Both the position numbers and the translations under genes were made by a program. A stretch of 64,000 nucleotides of DNA from Diplonema japonicum (Eukaryota; Euglenozoa; Diplonemea; Diplonemida; Diplonemidae), in assembly GCA_964019335.1 (NCBI GenBank), contig OZ025678.1:310001-374000 (forward strand), in the 5' to 3' direction. The notes beneath the pieces were generated by a model. The model saw only the letters and a program-made list of their open reading frames with translations, did no database searches and was not told where the DNA came from. Positions 53,601 to 64,000 of this stretch are shown here, in pieces (positions within the stretch are counted from its first letter, which is position 1; the number at the start of each line of letters is the position of its first letter).

Positions 53601-56600
53601 AATCTTGAATTGACGACAAAGCTGGAAGACAAAGAAAAGGTTTTAAAGAAGATTGCAGATGAGTTTGTAGAACAGCTTGAGGCGCAGGTGAACGCCGCTC
53701 GTGAGGAATTACTGTCTGAAATCGAGGACAGCGACCAGAGCGAACTCCTGAGGGAGGTGAGCGAACTGCGGGACGTTAAGAGCGAGCAGGCTGCTGAGCT
53801 AGACGAGGTCTTCGACAGGATAAACAAGCAAGAGCAGGTTCTGGCAAGGTTGGAACGAGAGCTGTCTGCTGCAAAGAGTGACAAAGACGTGCTACAAGAC
53901 GAGAAAGACAATCTGCTGGAGAAGATACGTACATTGGAGAGGGAAGTAACCAGCGAAGGTGTAGAAGACTCACTGAAGAAGTCGTCCAGCAGTAAGACAA
54001 GGGAGCCGCTCCACGTCGCCTTGAGGGGGCTGATCAACGAGACCAAGGAAAAGGCAGAAGAGCTGCAAAACGCGGGGCTCGGCGAAGACATGAGCAACGT
54101 CCTCGCGACTCTGCACGATTTTGAAGACAAGCTGCAGCAGCGCGTACACAGCGTGAGCGAGCTAGAAACTGTTCTGGTACGGATGCAGACGGCAATTACA
54201 ACACTGAACGAAGGCGCTGACACTGGAGATGCCATGGAAACCATCAAAGAGGGTACACTACTACTGAATCAGGTGGATCTAACACCCGTAAGCACAGAGG
54301 GCCTAGGGATTGACGTCGAAATAGCCAAGACTAAAGTAGAGGGGATGCTCAACATGGAACCAGGAGACGCCCATCTAGTAGATATGTGCGCCTTGCTCGG
54401 GTCGGCTGAGGACGCTGTTTCAGAGCTGTGCCATAACGAACAGCTCATGAAAAGCGAACTACAGAAGGTGCAAGAGATGGTGGTCGAGGCCTTGCAGAAA
54501 CTGAAGAAGGCGGTTGAGACGTATCCACCCAACAAAGAACAACTTGCAGCGTGCCGTGAGATACTAGACGGCATACAACAGTTCATCCAGTTAAGCTTCA
54601 CCGATGATGACCAAGGTGCCGAGTTCCGTGTGACGTCCTTAAAGCGACGCCTCTCCGAAACAGGCGAAGCACTCTCCTCTATGCGCGACAAGGACAGGCA
54701 GCTGAAAGGCGGTATTGAAAACCTCCGTGAGAAGCTGATGTCTGCGAACGACCAGAATATCGAACTTGTGAAGATGCTTGAGATAAAGAGGCTCACAGAG
54801 GGGAAAAGCAACCCTGAGGAAATCCTTCGGGAAGAGGTGCTCATCCTGAAGCTGAAGCTTGAAGAAAGTGAGAGGGTATGCGAGCTCCTTGAGCAGCAGG
54901 CCGTGGGCAACAAAGAGATCGACTCACTGACATTGTCAAAGACAGTACCTATGGAGGACATCGCAGGGTTGGAGTTCATTGAAGATGCTGAGGCAAGAAC
55001 GAGGGAGCTGCTCGAGCAGCAAGAGGCCGAAGATGTGGCGACGATTGTCAATAATGATAACTTGCAGAAGATCATTTTGAGTCTCGCTTACTTGCGAGAC
55101 GAGCTGGGCGACGATGAGTTGACCATGCCTGAGACAGCGTCTGTGCTAGACTTCACAATGCTTACAAGTTCAGTCAAAACGCTTAGGATGCAGATCGACG
55201 CTTGTCGTGAGCGCGAGGCAACTTTGCTCCAGAACATCGATGAGGCGGACACAGCGCAATTGACGCAACAGATCATCGACTTGGTGAACAAGCAGATCGC
55301 TCTTGATGCGTCTTTGAATGGCCGCACGGAAGCGCTACGGGAGGCAGAGGAGAGGATTTCTGTACTGCACGACGACAGTGGCGAGTCGGCAAGGCTTGTT
55401 GAGTCACTGCAGGAGCAGGTCAACCAACTACGCAGCACTCTAAGTGTTTGTCAACAAGGCAACGTGACGCTTCAGGCTGACCTTGACGCAGCGTGTGTAT
55501 CCATCAGCGAGATGAAGGCCTCCCGTTCTGTCCTTGAAGAAGATCAGCTCGACCTGCAAAAGAAGGTTTCAGACGTTCTGACACTGGAAACAATAGCCGA
55601 TGAAAAGATCGAGGTGCATAGAGCAAACAATGCCCGAGCCCGCGATTCCTTGGAAGACAAGAGCCAGCAGCGCCACAACGAGCTCACAGAACTCATGCAC
55701 TCCATCACCCAAGAGCTAGAAAGATCCCCCGACACGGAAGAGCTGAAGAACATCTTCGGGCCTTTGCAAGAAAAGCTTTCTGAAGCCGAGCAACAGAACC
55801 AAGACCTGCTGTTGCAGCTGCTCGAGATGACCGATGAACGGATTGAAGCTGAGACAATGGTGCAAGAAAGGGAAGAGGTGAACCAACTAGCGCAAGCAAC
55901 AGCAGAGGATCTGTCAAAGACGCAGTACAATCAAGTGCAGAGCATGCAGACGAAGCTACACGAGATCCAAGAGCAGAACATGAGATTGTCGTCTCAATTG
56001 GTTGCCATCACGAACATACAGGAAAGGACCACTAAACTGGAGCAGAGTGTCCTGCAGAAGAACAAGACCATCTCCGAGCTCAACGACAAATTGGTCGGAG
56101 AGCAAGCTCGAAACGAGAACTTGCATGCACAGCTACTGCGGATTACCGATAACCAACTTGAGGCGGAGGACAGCAACGCGGAGTACTCTCAACAGGCGAA
56201 GCAAGCACTTGCTGTGCTCAAGGAAAAATACACCAACGACCTTGAAGTATTGAAACAGCAAATGCATGATAAGAATGAGGGACAGAAGGCGGCAGTCGAG
56301 GAGCTTGGGGCCGCACTTCGCGAGGAGCAAAACACGGTGACTAAACTCGAGAAGCGCACGCAAGCTCTAGAAGCAAGGAAGAATGAGCTAACAAGGGAAA
56401 ATGATGATCTAACAAGGCAGCTGCTGGAGTTGGCCGATGGGCAACTGCAGGCGGAGACTAGCCCTGTTGCAGAGATGCGCAGACTGCGCGAGGAGATGTC
56501 AGCACTCAAGACGGAAGAGAACCGCAAAGAAGAGGCTTTCACGTCACAGATCGCGGCACTCACTGCAGAAAGGGATGCCTTGCAGGGAGCTGCCGACAAG

Positions 56601-59600
56601 AACCGGAACAAGTTGGGTGCTGCTGACAGTCAGAACAAGGAGCTGATGGCGCAACTTCTCGATTTGGCAGATGACCAGCTTAGGGCGGAGGAGGGCATGG
56701 CTGTTGGTGAAAGTGGTCCAGAAGCCGCAGCACAAGCAAAGGTGCATGAACTGGAGGAGAAACTGGCCAAGCTAGCTACAGAGAAGTACGAGGCCGTGCA
56801 CGGCTTAGAAGTCAGGCTCGCCAGCTGCGTGCAAGCACGAAACACACTACTTGCTGAGATTCAGCAGTTGAACACCAAGTTGTCTGCAGAGGAAAGCGGG
56901 AACAAAGACCTACTTAAGCAGCTAATCGAGATAGCTGACAGCCAGCTGGAGGCGGAAATGCAAGCAGTCGAAGAGGCTGAGGCCACCATACCTGTTGAGG
57001 AGATCGACGAGTCTATTTTCGACAGCTACAAGAACAAGATCAGCATGCTCACAGAGGAAAAGAACCGCCTGGATAAGAAGATCCTAGACCAGCAGAGGAT
57101 CGCACAAGAAGATCGCAGCGCGTTGACAGAAACCATCAAAAACCTCAAGAACAAGCTCGGTGAGATAGAAAGCGAACAAGGGAGCCCGTTAAGCCAGGAA
57201 CAAATGTTCTCGGAGCCCGGGATATCCGCTGACCAGCTTGAAGCACTCAAAGAAGAACTTGAACGGGAAAGCAGAGAGAATGTGAGCAACAGATTGACGA
57301 TTAAGAACCTAGAAGTAGCTCTGGGGGAGTCTGACAGCCAACAAGAGCTTTTGCAATTCAAGCTGGACGGACTTGTTGCCTCGGAGCAGGAACTGAAAGT
57401 CAGGTCGCAGGAGCTCCAAGAGCAGGTCGTCAAGCTGGCACAGGCAGCTATTGGTAGCCCCACGTCCTCCCAAGCTAGCGAGCCCGAGTCACGAAAGGTT
57501 GAGTTCCGACTCTCGGAGCTGAAGGCGTCGTTGATGGAGACACAAGACGACCTTGCAGATTCCAAGCGGCGTGAGATCCAGCTCGAGGAGTCGCTTGAAG
57601 CCACGAGACGCACTCTTGACCAGCAGGAGCAAGACGCAGAGGAGGCAGAAGAGGCACTGCGTGCGCAGCTTAAAGAATTGCAGAAGAGAGTCCTGCGACT
57701 CAGCAAGCCCAATGAGCGTCCTGACCTAGGCAGTACAGGTAGGAGCTTGAGCGAGCCAGATGTGAAGAGCGACTTGTCCACAACGCAACCTGGTGACCAC
57801 CAAAACAAGGTGAAGGTCCTGATGCTAGAGGGCGAGCTTGAAGCACTACGGGCATCATCAAAAGCTGCTGACAAGCGATGGGCTGAAGACTTAAACACGG
57901 CTTTGAAGGAAGCTCAAGAGATCACGGAGGCCAACCAGCAGCTGAAGGAAGAGGATGCAAGGCTGAAAGAACACGTAGCTGAACTCAAAAAACGTGTCGT
58001 TGCCTTGGGCACAGGCATTCTAGAGGAGCCTGACCAGTTAGTGCAAAGCTTAGAAAAAGAGCTTGTATCAAAGAGCAAGGCAATGCAGGCACACGGAGAG
58101 AAGTCTGCTGCAGAGGTGGCGGGTGTTGCGAAGAAGCTTGCAGATGCTGAGGCGAAGAACCAAGAGCTCGGAAGCGAGCTCGCAAGAAGTGAAAAGCACC
58201 TAGGCGAGCTGCAAGAACGCGTTGTGATGCTGACGAAGAAGAGCACGGTGGACGAGAAGGACAAGAAGATACAGAGCCTCATGAAGGAGAACTTCACCCT
58301 GATGGACACCCTGAAGACTGCTGAAGGAGTCGAGGACGAATTGAGGGAACAGGTCAAAGACGTGCAGAGGCGCCTGCTGAGGATAGGGGCCCGCACGAAG
58401 AACCCAGAAGAGAATAGCCCCATGAGGACACCGTGCACGCCTGGGACACCACCAACGCCACCGATTGAAGGGAGGCGCAGACCGGATGAGCTGGAGGAGT
58501 ATCAAAATATGCTTAACGAGTCAGAAGAGATGAGGTTGCAACAAGCCGAAGACATCAAAGCGTTGCACGAGAAGATAACAGAGCTGGAACGCGAAGCCCG
58601 CAAGAGGACCTTGTCTGTGCAGCCCCTGAAGTACCCTAGTGTCGAGTACGAAGTAAGTGAGACGTCCGAAGACGACGACAAGGCAGAGATGCAAAAGGAG
58701 ATTATCCGCAAGAACGAGATGCTAAACCAGCTTAAGGAAGAACTTCAAAAGATACAACAACAGGCTCCTATCACAGGGGACCTGGAGTTGGTCAAAAAGA
58801 TTGAAGAGCTTGAGAACGCGAACAGGGAACTTGTGGCAGATGTCAAGTGTGGTGAGGAGATCGAAAGCAAGCTTCGAACCCAGCTACGCGACATGCAGAA
58901 GAGGATCTTGAGGTTGAGCAAAGAGAAAAGCATCCCTGAAACACCCTCTTCTGACCTGGAGAGCCAGATAGCCGACGGCGACGCAAAGCTTGAGAAAGTT
59001 ACCAGACAGCTTGCGGTGTCTGAAAAGAAAATTGAGAACTTACAAGACAAGTTGCGAAAGGTGGAACAACAGCTCGACGAAGCCAATGCAGGCAGGCAGG
59101 AAGCTGAGAGGGCTGCACGTCAAGAGCCTGGGAGAAGCAAGCAGGCTGCGCATGTAGAAGGCTCCCAAAGGATTGCCGAGCTGGAACGCGAGAACAAGGA
59201 ACTGGCCAACGATCTCAAAACCAGCAGTGAGATCGAAGAGAAGCTCCAAGCACAGTTGCGTGACATGCAGAAAAGAATGCAGAGGCTCACCAAGAAGCGC
59301 CCTGAGGACGTGGATATACCTTCTATCAATGCTAAAATAGCCAAGCTCGAGGCGCAGCTCAGGGAGGCACACCTGCGCGAGGCGATGCGTGAAGGCGAGT
59401 TAGACACTTTGCGTGAGGCTTTGGATCTAAAACATAGACAGCTCGAAGAAGAACAGAACGGTTCAAGAGAAGCACGCCTCGGTGATGCCAATCTCCTCGC
59501 AAAGGTCGCAGAGCTGGAAAGCGAGAAGCACGAAAGTGCGCAGATCGAGGAAAAACTGCGATCACAACTCCGTGACATGCAAAGGCGCATCATGCGTGTC

Positions 59601-61210
59601 GAGAAACGGCGACCCGACGAAGCTGCACAGCTGGCTGAGGTTGAAAGTCTCAAAGCGCAGCTGGCGTCACGAGCAGACCGACCTGAGGTTGAGATGACCA
59701 TCCGCACGCTGGCTGACTCTTTAGAGGCGAAAGATGCTGCGCTGAATGCGGCTTTGGAAGAGCTGAAGGCACACAAAAAAGGAGACATTGGGCGTAGCAG
59801 GCAGGCCACAGATCTGGAAATCAGAATCAAGGAGCTCGAGCAGGACAAAAAGTACGCAGACGAGATCGAAAAGAAGCTCCGCTCGCAGCTACGCGAAATG
59901 CAAAAGAGGCTGACAAGGATGTCCAAGGAGTCCCCATCGAGCCCGAGTGCAGCAAGCACCGCAGATGACAGTACCGCCCCGTTGATCGCGCTGCGCAAAG
60001 AAAAAGAAACTGCTGAAAAAGCCTGGCTCGAGGAGATCAAGCGTTGGCAGCAAGTCGCTAGGGAAGCCGAAGAGAAAACCGCTCACGCAGAGGAAAGGCT
60101 TCAAAATGCGCAAAGAGAGCAACCGCAGGACACCGTTTTGCCATCCCACGTTGTGAAGCTCAACCAGCAGCTGAGCGAAGTGCGCACAGACTACGTCGAC
60201 GCAAAGGGCAAGATCTTTGAACTGGAGACGGAACTGGAGCTGGAAAGGAAGAACTCCACAGCAAAAGACCTGGGCGGGACACGGGCGTTAGAAAAAGAGA
60301 ACAAATACCTGCAGTACAAGGCATCGTTGTGGAGCGCGCTGCTTGATGGAATCAAGGAAGACGGGGGCTCCGAAAAGCGCAATGAATGGAGAAAGATCAA
60401 CGCCGAAGCTGAGCAGGCATACCTGTGGGGCGTGCAAATCGGACGGGGGCAAAGCGAGGACGACACTGAACTACTCTCCCGCGCCGCTAGAGCACTGTCA
60501 ACAGCACAAGTAGAGAAATCAGAAGTAGGCTACCGATGGGCCATCCAGACAGCATGGTGGCAAGGAATGCTGTCGATGGCAACGAGACTGGCCCGCCACG
60601 CGTACAACGGGGTTTCACCGAGAACCTCGCCTTACAGATCTTCGCGTGTGAACTCCCCTTCCATGGGCACGTTGCTGTCAGGAAGATCGAGTCCTCTACC
60701 GATGCCACCCATCCCATGGGTTCCGACTCATGTGGCGCCTGGTATTCCTGAAGCCGCGAGGGCGTCGCCTTTGAGGATTTCGCCCCGTGGCCGCACCATG
60801 CCACACGATCTGCTACACGAACCTTCACGTAGAACACCTATTAAAACTGCGGCCACGAGGCAAAGGTATGGGGGGAAAAGAGAAAAAAAAAAAGTAGGGG
60901 GTAAATTATTTTCTTTTTTAGGAGAGGAAGACCTGTATCATCACCTGTGGGCGACAGGGCCTACGAGCGCTCGATGTCTTCGCACAGCCGCACTCCAAGG
61001 CGTTCGTTCACGCCGACGAACTATTTCTCACGGGTGCAAGACGTTCAGCGAAAGTTGAACATGCTCCGGTCTGAGCTCCAAGAGAATTCATCGAAGGTGG
61101 CGGAGGAGCCTTATTATGAGAAATTGGCCGATTTTTACCCCTCTGATCCCCCCTCACCATGGGTCCCTCCCCCGGGGCGGACAAGCCCCACTAACAGACT
61201 GGGACTTTGA
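38683..61210 (+). CDS. Giant coiled-coil protein (about 7464 aa) with RanBP2-type zinc finger and LC8-motif array
   Basis: Exons: 38683-41184, 41218-41361, 41406-60865 and 60922-61210. Introns are 33, 44 and 56 nt with matching phases. Residues 9-30 form a canonical RanBP2-type zinc finger (W-H-C-x2-C-x3-N-x6-C-x2-C). Coiled coil starts at ~100, interrupted at ~625-700 by a small W-rich domain (LQGVWRARDGQYVTIEGKTV). Residues ~705 and ~914-1170 carry many TQT/VQ motifs like dynein light chain LC8 sites. A Cys4 ribbon (CSSCGKKYVTGKLDRTVCKD) sits near 2015. Coiled coil continues to ~7100, with tandemly expanded modules at ~3740-4890 and serial LR.QLRDMQKR.LRL units at ~6300-7050. The C-terminus is a conserved-looking helical segment (YLWGVQIGRG, YRWAIQTAWWQGML) and then an S/T-P-rich basic tail. 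It is a cytoskeletal, centrosomal/basal-body, Golgi or nuclear-basket scaffold by architecture; which one is not decidable here. The 19.5 kb exon lacks any internal stop. Confidence 0.85.
49980..53410 (+). repeat. Recently expanded internal repeats in the giant gene
   Basis: Five near-identical copies of a module encoding SSSSSDADDKPEDRARVLEG followed by EISSLKEQLSATE lie at ~49990, 50440, 52150, 52840 and 53320, with a shorter version at ~51020. They are interleaved with repeated EQDETIIELTNEIRQLREKT and SLASEKEALEKKVAEL modules (~49840, 50900, 52010, 52680). Long stretches are identical in DNA, for example around 49850-49930 and 52010-52090. This indicates unequal exchange within the exon. 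Confidence 0.85.
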
Positions 61211-61751
61211 GTGTTTTCCATGCTTGACGTTCGATTTTTTTTTCCATTTCATCCCCTCCCCCCCCCCTTTTTTTGCATTACAAACCCTTTTCCTCCTCCA
61301 TCGCGAAAATTTCCTTTTGCATAGATACTCCACGCTATCAAAAAAAAAAAAAATAGTTCCCTAGAGATATGTTTTTGCTTTTTCTTCTTCTTTTTTGTGT
61401 TTGCCAGTTATTCCCCCCTCTTTTATTTCTCTTTTTATCTTCCCCAAGAAAACGCTTGGAGAATAGAAATGCTGCGAGTATACGTTTTCAACTGAAAGGC
61501 CGGTGAGCGCAAAGAGAAAAAAAAAACGTGAAGTTTTATTATGCCCCCCCCCATTTTTATTTTCCTTTTGACATCTTCGTAGATTAGTAATCCCCCCTTT
61601 ATCCTTTCCCCCTCTTTTTCTTTTTCTAAATGAACCACCACAACAAAAAAAAAAACCCCCCAAGGACCCCCCCCCCAATCCCGTCCTCTCCTTCTCAACC
61701 TTTAGCCTTCTGTAGTTAAAAACGCGTCGGTGCATTCAGAGATTTCACAAA
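61211..61751 (+). other. Intergenic low-complexity spacer
   Basis: T-, C- and A-rich tracts (C runs at ~61257-61267, ~61541-61550 and ~61667-61676) with no supported gene. It acts as the 3' flank of the giant gene and leader of CysRS. Confidence 0.7.
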
Positions 61752-64000
61752 ATGGCGGGACACTGTGATCCTAACAGGGGTGCACTGCCACCGAAGGAAG
61801 GGTTGTTTGGGGAGGTAACGTATTCAGAGGAAGGAGTAAACCGAGGGGGTGGTTTCCCGGTGTGGCACAAGCCCACCTCCGGAGTAGATAAGGGTCTCAA
61901 GGTGAAAAACTCCCTTAGCGCGGGACCAAACGGCGACTTAGACCCCTTTGTCCCAGGGTTCAAGAACAGGGTCTTATGGTACACATGCGGCCCCACTGTC
62001 TACGACTCCTCGCACATGGGACACGCTAGGGCGTACCTCACCTTCGACATCCTCCGAAGGATCACCGAGGAGTACTTCGGGTATGATGTCCTGTACCACG
62101 TCAACGTCACCGACATTGATGACAAGATCATCATCAAGTCAAGGGTCAACTACCTTCTCAAGCAGTACGAAGACGAGAAGCACGACTTTAAGTCCGTCGC
62201 CGAGAAGGTCCAGCACGCCATCAAGGTCAAAGGTGAAAAACTCGACTCCAAGAAAGCCGAACTCTCCGAGCCTCTCCCCGAGAACTCCATCTCCCGTATC
62301 GTCAACGAGCGTCAGGACGCTTTGAAGATCCTCGAACTCAAGGCCACCCAACACAAGGAAGTCGTGTCGGCGGTTGAGAAAACCGTGAAAGGCGGCAAAG
62401 ACACCGCTGCGCTTCTCCGCGAGGTACAGTTCCATTTCTCCCCTTTTTACAAACACCACAGGGCCGCGATGCGCTTGGCGAGCTTCTCGATACTGAGAAG
62501 GGTGCCTCCGTAACCGATCATTCTGTCTTTATGGCACACGCCAAGAAGTATGAGAAGGAGTACTTCGAGGACATGGCCGCTCTGGGTGTCAAGGAGCCCG
62601 ATGTCCTCACTAGGGTGACCGAGTACGTGCCGGAGATCAAGAAGTTCATCCAGACCATTATCGACAAGGGCCTTGCTTACGAGAGCAACGGTTCTGTCTA
62701 CCTCGACATCAGCGCCTTCAAAGCCCGTGGTCACGACTACAGGAAGCTCCGACCGGGTGGCGACACAACCGCCGATGAGATGGCTGAAGGGGAGGGTGCC
62801 CTGGCGGGAGAAGCTTCTGAAAAGAGACACCCCAACGACTTCACTTTGTGGAAGAAGAGCAAGGTCGGCGAGCCTGAGTGGAAGTCTGACTGGGGCATGG
62901 GCCGCCCCGGTTGGCACATCGAGTGCAGCGTTGTGGCCTCCGACATCCTTGGGCCTGTCATGGACGTGCACGCTGGTGGGTCGGACCTGAAGTTCCCGCA
63001 CCACGACAACGAGCTGGCGCAGAGCGAGGCTTGCTTCGGACACACCCAGTGGGTGAACTACTTCTTCCACGCAGGGCATCTGAAGATCAAGGGGCTCAAG
63101 ATGGGGAAGAGTCTGAAGAACTTCATCACGATCAAGCAGGCGCTTGAGAAGTACAACGCAAGGGAGATCCGTATCTTGTTCCTCCTGCAGCCCTGGCACA
63201 AGGAGATGAACTTCTCTGACCAGGCGATGGACGATGCAAAGGTGAAAGAGAAGGCCTTCCGTGAGTTCTTCCACAAAGTGAGGAGCCTTGGGAGGACCGA
63301 CTGGGCAAACACGCCGGTTGGGTTCCAGGAGGGTGCGGCGGACAGGGAGCTGGTGACGCTACTGTTCAAGACGAAAGAGGAAGTGGACGCGGCATTCAAG
63401 GACAACTATGACACAGTGGCGGCGATGCTGGCGATGTACAAGCTTGTGGGAGCCTTCAACAAGTATGAGAGCGACGCGAAGAGGCCTGTGGTGCACTTGG
63501 CGCAGAAGATTGCGATGTTCATTACAGGGATCTTCCGTGTGCTGGGTCTTGTGCAGGGAACCGACAGCATCGGTTTCGGTGAGGACGCAAGCGGTGGTGG
63601 GAAGGACGCGCTTGTCCCGTTCCTTGACAAGTTCTTGGACTTCAGGACCGGTGTCCGCAAGGAAGCCCTCCCGAAGGTGAAGTTCGACGAAGCTATGAGG
63701 AGCATCATGAAGGCCTGTGACGAGGTGCGTGACACCGACCTCCCGCCTCTGGGCGTGCGCATTGACGACCGCCCCGACGGCTCCAGCGTCTGGAAGATGG
63801 ATGACCCCGAGGTCCTCATGAAGGAAATCAACGAAAAAAAAGAAGCGGCAAGGGAAGCCGCGGCGAAAAAAGCAAAGGCTTCCGTCGACGCACTTGAGAA
63901 GAAGGTCAAAACCTTAAAATCCGTCCTTGCAGCAGGCGATCCCGCTAACATGTTCGAAGGGTACGCACTCAGCGAGGAAGGCGTGCCTTTGAAGGACAAG
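61752..64000 (+). CDS. Cysteinyl-tRNA synthetase (3' end outside window)
   Basis: Exons 61752-62423 and 62462 to the window end, with a 38 nt intron (gtacag...cacag, phase 0) joining AALLRE to [10 protein letters not shown]. 737 residues are seen. The enzyme charges tRNA-Cys in the cytosol (organelle targeting not evident). The class I signature is HMGH at residues 88-91 within [17 protein letters not shown]; the KMSKS loop is KMGKS at ~437-441 ([11 protein letters not shown]). Zinc-ligand regions are present: Cys in WYTCGPT, WHIECS and [17 protein letters not shown] ~60-residue N-terminal extension and a long insertion between the Rossmann halves resemble eukaryotic cytosolic CysRS. The C-terminus stops at [14 protein letters not shown], near the end of the usual anticodon-binding domain tail, so only a few dozen residues are probably missing. 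Confidence 0.96.

Noticed and set aside
41500-61050. Many minus-strand and alternative-frame ORFs of 60-390 codons within the giant gene
   Set aside because: They are shadows of a stop-free 19.5 kb exon with strong coiled-coil periodicity in the + frame and Ser/Leu-rich junk in the others.

Overview
This window comes from a unicellular eukaryote. Coding sequence is moderately GC-rich. Genes are separated by AT-rich spacers full of homopolymer runs, including long G or C tracts. Many genes are cut by very short GT-AG introns (33 to about 100 nt), usually with a GTATG-like donor and often a poly-A or poly-T stretch before the AG. All intact genes lie on the + strand. The gene set (GARP subunit Vps54, transcription-type cyclin, class III cyclase, cysteinyl-tRNA synthetase, C1A protease, DDE transposons in introns) fits a protist. 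I cannot place it further from sequence alone, and I see no rRNA or tRNA gene.

Layout. 1-6.5 kb: the 3' part of a kinase-ankyrin gene, an unrecognised ORF, and a full kinase gene whose tail is FG repeats plus three Cys4 modules. The two kinases share an identical ~590 bp block but carry different tails. 7.2-12.4 kb: a cathepsin-like protease, a membrane adenylate-cyclase-like protein and a single-pass membrane protein. 12.7-17.4 kb: a four-exon coiled-coil gene with a tandem repeat array in its second intron, a cyclin K/T/L-like gene and a small three-exon membrane-anchored protein. 17.6-26.7 kb: a tandem pair of seven-exon genes for secreted proteins of about 1070 aa, built from several SH3/Tudor-like barrels. 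The pair is nearly identical over 2.3 kb including introns but differs at both ends, and a deleted relic copy lies between them. 28.1-38.4 kb: a three-exon coiled-coil gene with a piggyBac relic in its first intron, a metacaspase homologue lacking both catalytic residues, and a six-exon VPS54 gene with a pogo-like relic in its last intron. 38.7-61.2 kb: one four-exon gene for a predicted 7464-residue coiled-coil protein, with an N-terminal RanBP2-type zinc finger, an array of LC8 (dynein light chain) binding-like motifs and recently expanded internal repeats. 61.8-64 kb: cysteinyl-tRNA synthetase, cut by the window end.

There is no operon logic. The themes are tandem duplication with identical cores and exchanged ends, transposon relics confined to introns in antisense orientation, and multidomain scaffold proteins. 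Exon joins were worked out by hand from splice dinucleotides, reading phase and family conservation. Those of VPS54, the cathepsin, CysRS and the tandem pair are the best supported.
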